Below, piece by piece: positions 9,908-17,890 of a stretch of 64,000 bases of DNA; the first letter of the stretch is position 1; each line of letters starts with the position of its first letter. The notes under the pieces were generated by a model. That model did not search any database and was not told the origin of the DNA. It was given only the letters and a program-made list of their open reading frames with translations. The translations under genes and the position numbers were made by a program. The DNA comes from Pseudoglutamicibacter albus (lineage in GTDB: Bacteria > Actinomycetota > Actinomycetes > Actinomycetales > Micrococcaceae): contig NZ_JAVDXX010000001.1 of the NCBI RefSeq assembly GCF_031458175.1, forward strand, positions 1-64,000, read 5' to 3'.

Positions 9908-11014
9908 CTACATCCAGTCTTTCTTTTTGAAGACGATGAACAGGAACAGAGCGAATCCGAACATAGCCGCGAGCGCGAGCGGGTAGCCGTAGGTCCATTC
10001 GAGTTCGGGCATGTTGGTGAAGTTCATGCCGTAGATCGCACCGATGAGCGTGGGCGCAAAGATGATAGCCGCCCACCCGGAGATCTTCTTCATGTCTTCG
10101 TTTTGCCGTTGAGAGACGAGCGTCGCGTTGACCTGCAGGATCTGATTCAGCGCATCCCGTAGTTCGGCGATGTCGGGGATGATCTGGGAGAGATGATCAG
10201 AGACGTCATCGAGGTACATACGCAACTCGGTGTCGGTCCCGTAGCGGGTGGTTCCGATCAACAGGCGGCGGATCACGGTCGCTAACCCGTTGGACATTTG
10301 GCGCAGCTCGATGATCTCGCGCGACAAACGGTAAATACGCTCGGCAGCCGCCGGGTCACCCGAGAACACCTGGCGTTCAATCTCTTCTTTGTCAGTCTCG
10401 AGGCCACGCAGCACGGGGCCGTATCCGTCCACGACCGCATCGAGCACTGCATGCAGCACGGCTTCCGGGCCGTGCTTGAGTAGCTCGTTCTGTTCGCCGA
10501 AGCGGTGTTCGAGCCGGAAACCTTTCGCCTGCCAGGCTCGCACCGCGGCCTGATCCTGGCACAAAACCGCTACCTGGTTCCCTCGCATCAACAGGTTGAA
10601 TTCGCCGAAGACGACCTCTTCGATGTCATCTTGATAGGCAACAGAGTGAGTCACGACGAATAGGGTGTCGCCTTGACGTTCGGCTTTAGCGCGCCGCGAT
10701 GGGGCCTGCAGGTCCTCGAGCAGCAGCGGGTGAAGATCCCAGGCTTCTGCGAGGTCTTCAATCTGCTGATCAGTCGGCTTATCCATCGAGATCACGACGA
10801 CCTGGTCAGGGTGTTCTTCCGAATACCTGCCAGCTGTTTCGATGGTGTGGCCGCCGGTGAGCGGAAACGCGCCTTCGTTATCGAATGAGACTGCGCGGAT
10901 GTTGTCTTTCACCACGTGCGGGGTCGGCGGCGCAACGGGGGTTCGCTTATGACTGGCACGTCCCGAAACGAGGGGGAGGCCGAGTTTGGAGCGGATCTTG
11001 TTGCGAGCAGACAT
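9908..11014 (-). CDS. corA: CorA family magnesium/cobalt transporter
   Basis: Divalent-cation channel. A long acidic and charged cytoplasmic funnel domain with extended helices (about residues 30-300) leads to two C-terminal transmembrane helices. The pore signature YGMNFTNMPE lies at the end of the first helix, and the basic end FKKKDWM follows the second. Length (368 residues) is normal. Start ATG 11014 is preceded by CAGAAT six bases upstream and no spaced Shine-Dalgarno sequence, so the message may be leaderless. An in-frame ATG at 11074 has no family sequence behind it. It converges with the nitrilase gene. Confidence 0.92.
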   Translation of the reverse strand: MSARNKIRSKLGLPLVSGRASHKRTPVAPPTPHVVKDNIRAVSFDNEGAFPLTGGHTIETAGRYSEEHPDQVVVISMDKPTDQQIEDLAEAWDLHPLLLEDLQAPSRRAKAERQGDTLFVVTHSVAYQDDIEEVVFGEFNLLMRGNQVAVLCQDQAAVRAWQAKGFRLEHRFGEQNELLKHGPEAVLHAVLDAVVDGYGPVLRGLETDKEEIERQVFSGDPAAAERIYRLSREIIELRQMSNGLATVIRRLLIGTTRYGTDTELRMYLDDVSDHLSQIIPDIAELRDALNQILQVNATLVSQRQNEDMKKISGWAAIIFAPTLIGAIYGMNFTNMPELEWTYGYPLALAAMFGFALFLFIVFKKKDWM

Positions 11015-11178
11015 GCCTCTATTCTGGCACCAGTTCCGCCCGTTCCCGGCCACCGCGACGCGCAGGATATTCAACCCCGCGGCGCCGCGGTGAGACGGTC
11101 ACGCGGTAGCCACCGCGCCGCGCAGGCGCCTCAAGCATCGGTGCGCGATCGTGCTGTGCAGCGACGCAACAGCAACCG

Positions 11179-11691
11179 TTATGCGCGCAGTTGGCGTTTG
11201 GAGGAGATGACTCCGGTGTCGAAGCCTGCAAGGTGGAGACCGCCGTGGAAGCGTGCGTGCTCGATTTTGACGCAACGGTTCATGACCGCGGCGAGCCCGC
11301 CGGCTTCAGCGATGCGCGCGGCTTCTTCGTTCCACAGGCCCAACTGTGCCCAGAACACCTTCGCGCCCACACGCACGGCGTCCTCAGCGACGCTCGGGAG
11401 GTCTTCGTTACGGCGGAATGCAACCACGATGTCGGGCGCTTCTGGCAGGTCATCGAGGCTCGGGTACACGGGCTCCCCGAGCAGCTCAGTGGCTCGCGGG
11501 TTGATGAAGTACAGCTTGTAGGGGGCGGAGGACTGCAGGTAGGTCGCCACGAAATACGCGGCACGCGCGGGGTTGGTGGAGGCGCCGACGATCGCGATGC
11601 TCTTGGCGGCACGCAGCAGGTTCAACCGTTGCGGGGCTGATGGGCCAACCCACGTGCTGTTGGCCTCTGTTGTGGTGGTTTCGTTGCTCAT
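11179..11691 (-). CDS. CoA-binding domain protein (YccU type)
   Basis: A 170-residue single-domain Rossmann-fold protein. SIAIVGASTNPARAAYFVATYL is the nucleotide-binding start of the CoA_binding family. FINPRATELLGEPVYPSLDDLP and VFWAQLGLWNEEAA, with the conserved NRC near the end, match the stand-alone family represented by E. coli YccU. The function is not firmly known. Its ATG overlaps the metY stop (TAATG), so it is co-transcribed behind the SAM-I riboswitch. This hints at a role linked to acyl-CoA or acetyl-homoserine metabolism, which is inference. Confidence 0.88.
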   Translation of the reverse strand: MSNETTTTEANSTWVGPSAPQRLNLLRAAKSIAIVGASTNPARAAYFVATYLQSSAPYKLYFINPRATELLGEPVYPSLDDLPEAPDIVVAFRRNEDLPSVAEDAVRVGAKVFWAQLGLWNEEAARIAEAGGLAAVMNRCVKIEHARFHGGLHLAGFDTGVISSKRQLRA

Positions 11692-13019
11692 TACGCTTCC
11701 TCCCCGTTCGCAGCACCGTCACTAGCACCGTTCACGGCGGCTTCCAGGGCCTGGTCGAGGTCCCAGATGATGTCCTCAACATCCTCAAGGCCCACCGAAA
11801 TACGGATCAGGTCTTCGCCGATCCCGCCGGCAATCAGCTGTTCTTTACTTAGCTGCTGATGCGTTGTGGATGCCGGATGCAACACGAGGGTCTTCGCGTC
11901 ACCAATGTTGGCTAGGTGGCTGGCCAGCTGCAGGTTCGCGATGAACTCAGCCCCGACGTCGCGCCCACCCTTGAGACCAAAGCTGAACACGGAGCCCACG
12001 CCGTTCGGCAAGAGCTGCTTGCCGCGTTCGTGGTAGGCGTGGTCTTCCAGGCCGGCGTAGGAGACCCACTCGATGCGGTCATCGTTAGCCAGCCAACGCG
12101 CGACCTCACGGGCGTTGGCGATGTGCGCATCCATACGCTGCGGCAGGGTTTCGATGCCGATGAGCAACTGCCACGCGGACTGAGGGGCGAGCGATGCGCC
12201 GATGTCACGCAACTGTTCGTTGCGTAGCTTGGTGAGGAAACCGTACTCGCCGAAGTTGCCCCACCACGACAAGTCGCCGTAGGAAGGCACCGGTTCCGTC
12301 ATGGACGGGAAGTTGCCGTTGCCCCAGTTGAAACGGCCTGATTCAACGACCACGCCGCCCAGGGTGGTTCCGTGGCCGCCCAGGAACTTGGTCGCCGAGT
12401 GGATCACGATGTCCGCGCCGTGTTCCAGCGGACGGAAAATATATGGCGGGGTCAGGGTCGAATCCACAACCAGTGGGATCCCGTGTTCGTGGGCGAGAGC
12501 GCCGAGACCTTCGATGTCGGTGATCACACCGGACGGGTTGGCGACCACCTCGGTGTAGAGGACCTTGGTGTTCGGTTGGATCGCGGCCGCGAAGTCCTCG
12601 ACCTCGGTTGAGTCGATGAACGTGGTCTCCACGCCGAATCGGCGCAGCGTGACATCCAGCTGCGTCACGGTCCCGCCATAGAGCTTCGAGGAAGCGACCA
12701 CGTGATCGCCCGCCTGGCATAGCGCGGCGAACGTGATGAACTCAGCGGCCATACCCGAAGACGTCGCGACCGCGCCGATACCGCCCTCAAGGGACGCGAC
12801 GCGTTCCTCGAACGCCGCAACCGTAGGGTTAGCGATACGCGAATACACGTTCCCGTACTTCTGCAGCGCGAACAGCGTTGCCGCATCGTCCGCGTTTTCA
12901 AACACGAAAGACGTCGTGTTATACAGCGGGACGGCACGCGAACCGTGCTCCGAATCAGGGGTGGCACCCGCATGCAGGGCACGGGTACGGAAACCGAATT
13001 GACGGTCGGCAGAAGACAT
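11691..13019 (-). CDS. metY: O-acetylhomoserine sulfhydrylase (aminocarboxypropyltransferase)
   Basis: PLP enzyme of the Cys/Met metabolism family that makes homocysteine from O-acetylhomoserine and sulfide, releasing acetate. It has 442 residues. The PLP lysine is Lys211 in HSATKFLGGHGT, and the family marks SRIANPT and ATSSGMAAEF are present. Length and the long C-terminal part with LQLASHLANIGDAKTLVLHPASTTH favour MetY over MetB or MetC. GAAGGAG lies 5 nt before ATG 13019, a few bases beyond the 3' strand of a SAM-I riboswitch. High SAM should therefore shut it off. The CoA-binding gene follows with a one-base overlap. Confidence 0.94.
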   Translation of the reverse strand: MSSADRQFGFRTRALHAGATPDSEHGSRAVPLYNTTSFVFENADDAATLFALQKYGNVYSRIANPTVAAFEERVASLEGGIGAVATSSGMAAEFITFAALCQAGDHVVASSKLYGGTVTQLDVTLRRFGVETTFIDSTEVEDFAAAIQPNTKVLYTEVVANPSGVITDIEGLGALAHEHGIPLVVDSTLTPPYIFRPLEHGADIVIHSATKFLGGHGTTLGGVVVESGRFNWGNGNFPSMTEPVPSYGDLSWWGNFGEYGFLTKLRNEQLRDIGASLAPQSAWQLLIGIETLPQRMDAHIANAREVARWLANDDRIEWVSYAGLEDHAYHERGKQLLPNGVGSVFSFGLKGGRDVGAEFIANLQLASHLANIGDAKTLVLHPASTTHQQLSKEQLIAGGIGEDLIRISVGLEDVEDIIWDLDQALEAAVNGASDGAANGEEA

Positions 13020-13034
13020 GGAACTCCTTCAACT

Positions 13035-13133
13035 CCATCGATCCCGGCATGAGCACCATTCGCTGCAGCGGTGGTGCTGCGTCGATGGTTGCTGCGGCGT
13101 CACAGGGCCAGGTCCCTCGACCGCTCTAGATGG
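13035..13133 (-). ncRNA. SAM-I (S-box) riboswitch, metY leader
   Basis: Read on the minus strand it has the S-box core in order: AGAGCGG, GAGGGACCTGGCCC, TGACGCCGCAGCAACC, a variable stem-loop, then GGTGCTC and the closing strand. P1 pairs CCATC at 13129-13133 with GATGG at 13035-13039. The metY ribosome binding site begins a few bases after P1, which suggests control of translation. Two more copies lie at 19945 and 20384. Confidence 0.9.
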
Positions 13134-13142
13134 TCAGCCACC

Positions 13143-13172
13143 ATTATGCGCACTCGACTCGAGCCAGGGCAA
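13143..13172 (-). promoter_or_regulatory. Probable metY promoter
   Basis: On the minus strand TTGCCC (-35) and CATAAT (-10) are separated by 18 bp. The predicted start site falls a few bases before the first base of the SAM-I aptamer, which supports both calls. Confidence 0.6.
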
Positions 13173-13229
13173 ACGCATGTGACGTACTAAGGCGCGCCGG
13201 GAACAGTGCGGCCGGCATAAGCTGGGGAT

Positions 13230-13889
13230 ATGAGCACCAGCCCTCACCACGTCCCGTCTCTCGCTTTGGTCCGCCACGGGCAAACAGACTGGAATAAAGA
13301 ACGCCGCTTCCAAGGAAGCGCGGACGTCCCCCTCAACGCGACCGGCATCGAACAAGCCCGCGCCGCGGCGGAAACCCTGGCGGCTGACGCGACATCACGA
13401 TGGGGTAGCCCGTGGGACGTCATTCTCACCTCCCCGCAGCTCAGGGCACGCGAAACCGCCGAGATCATCGCTGAACACCTCGGACTTGAGGCGCCGCGCG
13501 TCATCGCCGGGCTCAAAGAACGCTCCTACGGCCCCTACGAAGGTCGTGCCTACGTCGACATCGACCAAGACACCTTCACCTACCTCTTCCCGGCGCACCT
13601 CCCCAACGTCGAAGAGGTCGAAGCCCGCGGTAAAGAGCTCGGGATCCTCGAAGGAGTCGAAAGCTCCAAAGACGCCGGCCGCCGTAGTGCTACAGCGCTC
13701 GCCGAAGCACTCCAGCGCAACCCGGGCAAGCGGATCATCGCCGTATCCCACGGCTCAACCACTCGCTGCCTGCTCAACACCTTGGACGAGTGGAACATCA
13801 GCAACCCGGGCTTGCGCAACTGCGACATCCGCTACCTCACCCCAGCCCAAGAAGCGCACCTGCACCACATCCGCAGCGCACTTTCCTAA
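13230..13889 (+). CDS. Histidine phosphatase superfamily protein
   Basis: Phosphoglycerate-mutase-like phosphatase of 219 residues. The catalytic phosphohistidine is in LVRHGQTDWN, followed by RFQGSADVPLN. The second Arg is in SPQLRARETAEI, the acid is in LKERSYGPYEG, and the second His is in IIAVSHGSTTR. These show an active phosphatase. YGPYEG and the length are closer to broad phosphatases or a cofactor-dependent mutase relative than to glycolytic GpmA. The substrate is unknown. It diverges from metY across about 100 bp that holds the metY promoter. Confidence 0.87.
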   Translation: MSTSPHHVPSLALVRHGQTDWNKERRFQGSADVPLNATGIEQARAAAETLAADATSRWGSPWDVILTSPQLRARETAEIIAEHLGLEAPRVIAGLKERSYGPYEGRAYVDIDQDTFTYLFPAHLPNVEEVEARGKELGILEGVESSKDAGRRSATALAEALQRNPGKRIIAVSHGSTTRCLLNTLDEWNISNPGLRNCDIRYLTPAQEAHLHHIRSALS

Positions 13890-13965
13890 CCCGGCGCTGC
13901 ATCACAGCCACCCACTACACTGACTGTGACGCCGTTCACGGACACCAGCTAAGCCAAGGACACCC

Positions 13966-15255
13966 ATGATGAGCACCGCCAGTACATCAGCGAGAAACAC
14001 GTCAACACCGGGGCAACAGCTTCCGGCGGTACATCCGGCGGCGCAAGAACCGATCCCGGCGGAACTCAACGGGCACATCGTCCGGTTGCGCCGCTATCTG
14101 CACGCGAATCCCGAGCTGGACCGGCACCTACCCACCACTCAGGCGGCGGTGCTGGATGCGCTCGAGGGAACCGAGGGGATCGAGCTGCACACCGGGAAGG
14201 CGCAGTCCTCTGTGACCGCTGTTCTGCGTGGTGCTGCTCCGCTACCTGAAGGTACGCGCCGCCCCGTAGTCCTGTTGCGTGGAGACATGGACGCGCTACC
14301 GGTCACCGAAGAAACCGGGCTTGAATATTCGCCCACCGAAACCGGGAAGATGCATGCGTGCGGCCACGACATGCACACCGCCGGCCTGGTGGGCGCGCTG
14401 CTGTATCTCGCACAGCGCCGCGATGAACTCACCGCCGATGTTGTGGGCATGTTTCAGCCTGCCGAAGAAACCGCTGGCGGCGCGAAAATCATAATCGAAG
14501 AAGGCCTTCTCGAAGCCGCAGGCCAGCCGGTCGACGAAGCGTACGCGATCCACGTGTACGCCGACCGCTACCCGCACGCAACGTTCGTCTCCAAACCGGG
14601 AACCATACAGTCCGGATGTGACGACCTCGTCATCACCGTCCACGGCCAAGGCGGCCACGGATCCGCCCCGCACCAAGCCGCGGACCCGGTGCCAGTCGCG
14701 GCAGAGATCGTGCTCGGCCTACAGACCATGGTGACTCGCCAATTCGACCCGTTTGACCCCGTCGTGGTGACCGTCGGCTCGATCAAGGCGGGCTCTGCGC
14801 CGAACATCATCCCGTCCACCGCAACCATCCAGGTCACGCTGCGTTCCTTCAGCCCGGCGTCACGTGAAAAGCTCGTGCCGGCCGTGCAGCGCGTCGCCAA
14901 AGGCATCGCGGAAGCACACGGGATGAGTGCAAGCTACAGGGTCGAATGTGACTTCCCTGTAACCGTGAACTCGGCCGAACACGTGGACTACGTGGCCGAC
15001 ACCGTGCGGGACCTGTTCGGGGATACCGCCTACCGAGAGCTGCCGCGCACCGAAGCCGGTTCAGAAGACTTCTCCGAAGTGCTCCAGCGCGTACCGGGCG
15101 CCTACATTTTCCTCGGTGCCGTCCCGGAAGGTGAAGACCCCACGAAAGTTGCGGGCAACCACTCGCCACACGCGATCTTCGACGATCGCGTGCTGGGCCG
15201 TAGCGTGCGGCTTTTCGCGGAACTTGCGCTACGCCGCGGGCCTCTCGCACATTAA
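13966..15255 (+). CDS. M20 family amidohydrolase (N-acyl amino acid hydrolase type)
   Basis: Zinc peptidase-fold amidohydrolase of 429 residues. The metal ligands lie in GDMDALPV, HACGHDMHTA (with Cys and His) and PAEETAGGA (the catalytic Glu). The His of the lid domain is in HGQGGHGSAPHQAADP, and the last ligand is the final His in VAGNHSPHAIFDD. The pattern matches the hippurate/IAA-amino-acid hydrolase branch, which releases amino acids from N-acyl conjugates. The first 35 residues are Ser/Thr-rich and probably disordered. ATG 13966 is followed at once by a second ATG, so the start may be one codon later. Confidence 0.9.
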   Translation: MMSTASTSARNTSTPGQQLPAVHPAAQEPIPAELNGHIVRLRRYLHANPELDRHLPTTQAAVLDALEGTEGIELHTGKAQSSVTAVLRGAAPLPEGTRRPVVLLRGDMDALPVTEETGLEYSPTETGKMHACGHDMHTAGLVGALLYLAQRRDELTADVVGMFQPAEETAGGAKIIIEEGLLEAAGQPVDEAYAIHVYADRYPHATFVSKPGTIQSGCDDLVITVHGQGGHGSAPHQAADPVPVAAEIVLGLQTMVTRQFDPFDPVVVTVGSIKAGSAPNIIPSTATIQVTLRSFSPASREKLVPAVQRVAKGIAEAHGMSASYRVECDFPVTVNSAEHVDYVADTVRDLFGDTAYRELPRTEAGSEDFSEVLQRVPGAYIFLGAVPEGEDPTKVAGNHSPHAIFDDRVLGRSVRLFAELALRRGPLAH

Positions 15256-15295
15256 CGATCAGCCCGCAACGACAAGCCGGCGGCGGCTACGCGTG

Positions 15296-16237
15296 TCAGT
15301 AGTGGTAGGTGTCCGATGGCGCAGGGGCCGGGTCGGATGCCTTGCGCCATTGCACGTTGTAGGCCTTCGCAAGGGCGAGGATCTTGTTCGCGCGGGAGAG
15401 GCGCGGCAGGTCGGAGCCGTTGCGGATCTCTCCGCCGGCTTCCTCGAATTCTGTGAGGAACTCGTGTGCCCACGCGACGTCCTCGCTGGAAGGGGAGAGG
15501 CCTTCGTTGACGGTTGCGGTCTGTTCTGGAACTAGGCACAGTTTGCCGGTCATACCGAACTCGCTCGTGACCGCGGCGGCTTCGGCGAGTTTGACGCCCG
15601 TGGTACCCACGGTCGGGCCGTCGATCGCGCCCGGCAGGCCTGTTGCGCGGGATGCGATCGTGAACTGTGAGCGGGCATAAGCCAACGCCATCGGGCCGTC
15701 CCCCATCCCGGTGTCGCGGCGGAAGTCACCGATACCGAACGCCAAACGGTAGGTTCCCTTCGCCGCGGCGATCGAATCGATGCGCTGCAAACCGCGCGCG
15801 GTCTCAACGAGTGCAATCACGGGAATCCCAGGCAAGCGGCGTGCGGTCTCGTTGACGTGGTCGGTGGATTCGACCATCGCAAGGATCACACCGGCCAAAC
15901 CACCCTCAGCCACAGGCCCACCCACAGCGGAAGGCAACGCGGCAGCTAAAGCCTCAACGTCGTCTTCCCAATACTTGGTCGCATAACCGTTCATACGAAC
16001 CCACGCGGTGTGGCCGCTAGTCATCCACTCAACCGCGGCTTCACGGGCAGCAACCTTGTCTTTCGGCGCCACCGCATCTTCGATATCCAAAACCACCACA
16101 TCGGCGGCGGAATCCTCGGCTTCAGCGAAACGGTCAGGATGCGCCGCGTTCGTCAAAAGCCACGAACGCGCAAGGTCTGGGCCGATCTTCTGACCGGCCG
16201 CCGTAGGGATCTGTGCAGGGTAAAACGTAGGAGCCAT
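15296..16237 (-). CDS. HpcH/HpaI aldolase / citrate lyase beta-like (CitE-like) protein
   Basis: TIM-barrel lyase of 313 residues. SWLLTNAAHPDRFAEA, VVVLDIEDAVAP (the Asp-Glu-Asp metal region), WVRMNGYATKYWEDD and VIALVETARGL (the metal-binding Glu) are CitE/malyl-CoA lyase family marks. No citrate lyase alpha or gamma subunits are present. It is therefore probably a stand-alone CoA-ester lyase, such as citramalyl-CoA or malyl-CoA type. ATG 16237 starts 9 bp after the permease stop, so the two genes form an operon. I preferred this ATG over the GTG two codons upstream. Confidence 0.85.
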   Translation of the reverse strand: MAPTFYPAQIPTAAGQKIGPDLARSWLLTNAAHPDRFAEAEDSAADVVVLDIEDAVAPKDKVAAREAAVEWMTSGHTAWVRMNGYATKYWEDDVEALAAALPSAVGGPVAEGGLAGVILAMVESTDHVNETARRLPGIPVIALVETARGLQRIDSIAAAKGTYRLAFGIGDFRRDTGMGDGPMALAYARSQFTIASRATGLPGAIDGPTVGTTGVKLAEAAAVTSEFGMTGKLCLVPEQTATVNEGLSPSSEDVAWAHEFLTEFEEAGGEIRNGSDLPRLSRANKILALAKAYNVQWRKASDPAPAPSDTYHY

Positions 16238-16246
16238 GACCACACG

Positions 16247-17704
16247 TTACTGACTCTGGCGGCGCTTGAGCCACGTTGTGACAACATATATCACCGAAAT
16301 CAGGGCGATCCACACGGCACCCGCGATGAGTGAGACGCGCGTGTTCGGGAACCACGCCATCAACACGATCACCAGAACCAGGAAGGAACCCGCGAAGATC
16401 GGGGTGATGGGCCACAACGGCACCGGGAACTCAAGCCCTTCCTTAGGCACGCCTTCGCGGCGTAGTTTGATGCGCATCGCGGTGTGGGACAGCAAAACCA
16501 TGCACCACAGCCACGTGATCGCAAACGCACCGACCGAGGCAACCACGGCGAATGCGGACTCCGGCATCAGGAAGTTCAACACCACACCCACCGTGAGCGC
16601 GCACATCATGAGCAGTGCCGCAGCCCACGGCACGCCCTTGCCCGTGGTCCGGGTGAACGCGCGTGGGGATTGCCCCAGGTGTGCCATCCCGAACAGCATG
16701 CGGCCGGCACCGTACGAGTTCGCGTTGATCGCAGAGATCGCGGCCGTGAGCACCACGATATTCAAAATATGTTGCGCCGCCGGGATTCCTAGCGTCGCGA
16801 AAATCTGGACGAACGGGGAAGTGTCCGAGCTCATGTGGTTCCACGGAACCAGCGTCATGATCACACCCAAAGCCAGAACATAGAACAGCAGGATGCGGAT
16901 CGGAACCGAGTTCACGGCGCGCGGGATCGCGGTGTGCGGATCGTTAGCCTCGCCCGCGGTCACGGCGATGGTCTCGATGCCACCGAAGCTGAACACGACC
17001 ATCGTCAAGCACGCCAGAATGCCCATCCAGCCGTTAGGTGCCAAGCCGCCGTGATCGAAAAGATTATGAAGGCCCGGGGTCGCCTCACCCGGCACGCTCA
17101 TACCGAAAATCAGGATCGCGATGCCGCCGAGGATCATCGCGATTACGGCGCCGACCTTGATGATCGACATCCAGAACTCCATCTCACCGAATACCTTGAC
17201 ATGCCGGGTGTTGATGCCCGCGATGAGCAAAACGACCGCTGCCGCCCAGACCCACTGCGGCGCGTTAGGGAACCATAACCCCATATACACGGACACCGCG
17301 GTCACGTCCGCGATCGAGACGACGAGCATGCAGAACACGTACGTCCAGCCGGTCGTGAACCCCAGGTAGCGGCCCAGATAGCGGGTCGCGTAGTCAGAGA
17401 ACGCGCCAGCAACCGGGTTGCGCACCGCCATCTCACCCAGTGAACGCATCACGATGAACACCGCGGCACCGGCCACGATGTAGGCGAGCAGAACGATGGG
17501 TCCGGCTGCCTTGATCGCATCCGCTGACCCATAGAAAAGCCCGGTCCCGATTGCCGAACCCAGCGCCATGAACTGGATGTGGCGCCCGGTCAAGCCTTTA
17601 TCGAGGGACTCCTTCTCAACCCGGGGCGAGGCGTCGGCGCTGGAACCCGTGCCGCTACTGGAACCCGTGCCGCTGCCGGAAGCCGTGTCTTTGCTAGAAC
17701 GCAT
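16247..17704 (-). CDS. APC-family amino acid permease
   Basis: Polytopic membrane carrier of 485 residues with about 12 hydrophobic segments. GLTGRHIQFMALGSAIGTGLFYGSADAIKAAGP is the family N-terminal signature (AnsP/GabP/ProY/AroP branch of the amino acid transporter family). SFGGIETIAVTAGEA marks the unwound substrate helix. The first 35 residues are Ser/Gly/Thr-rich and cytoplasmic. A specific amino acid cannot be assigned. It is the first gene of an operon with the CitE-like gene. Confidence 0.9.
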   Translation of the reverse strand: MRSSKDTASGSGTGSSSGTGSSADASPRVEKESLDKGLTGRHIQFMALGSAIGTGLFYGSADAIKAAGPIVLLAYIVAGAAVFIVMRSLGEMAVRNPVAGAFSDYATRYLGRYLGFTTGWTYVFCMLVVSIADVTAVSVYMGLWFPNAPQWVWAAAVVLLIAGINTRHVKVFGEMEFWMSIIKVGAVIAMILGGIAILIFGMSVPGEATPGLHNLFDHGGLAPNGWMGILACLTMVVFSFGGIETIAVTAGEANDPHTAIPRAVNSVPIRILLFYVLALGVIMTLVPWNHMSSDTSPFVQIFATLGIPAAQHILNIVVLTAAISAINANSYGAGRMLFGMAHLGQSPRAFTRTTGKGVPWAAALLMMCALTVGVVLNFLMPESAFAVVASVGAFAITWLWCMVLLSHTAMRIKLRREGVPKEGLEFPVPLWPITPIFAGSFLVLVIVLMAWFPNTRVSLIAGAVWIALISVIYVVTTWLKRRQSQ

Positions 17705-17890
17705 GCATCGAGACTAGGACGATGCGTGACCCAATGCACATTCGCGATAAGGCTTGGGCGAGCCGGCCGCCTAAGCCTGGACGAACTGACTTCAAATCAA
17801 CTCAAAGTACGCATTTTCTCTTGCGGGCACGGCCTCCTGCTGTAGCCGCGGGTAAGTTCCCCGGTTGGTACGGCCTAGCTGCGGATACAG

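Noticed and set aside
15296-16237. Citrate lyase beta subunit of a complete citrate lyase
   Set aside because: Genes for the alpha and gamma subunits and the ligase are absent from the neighbourhood.
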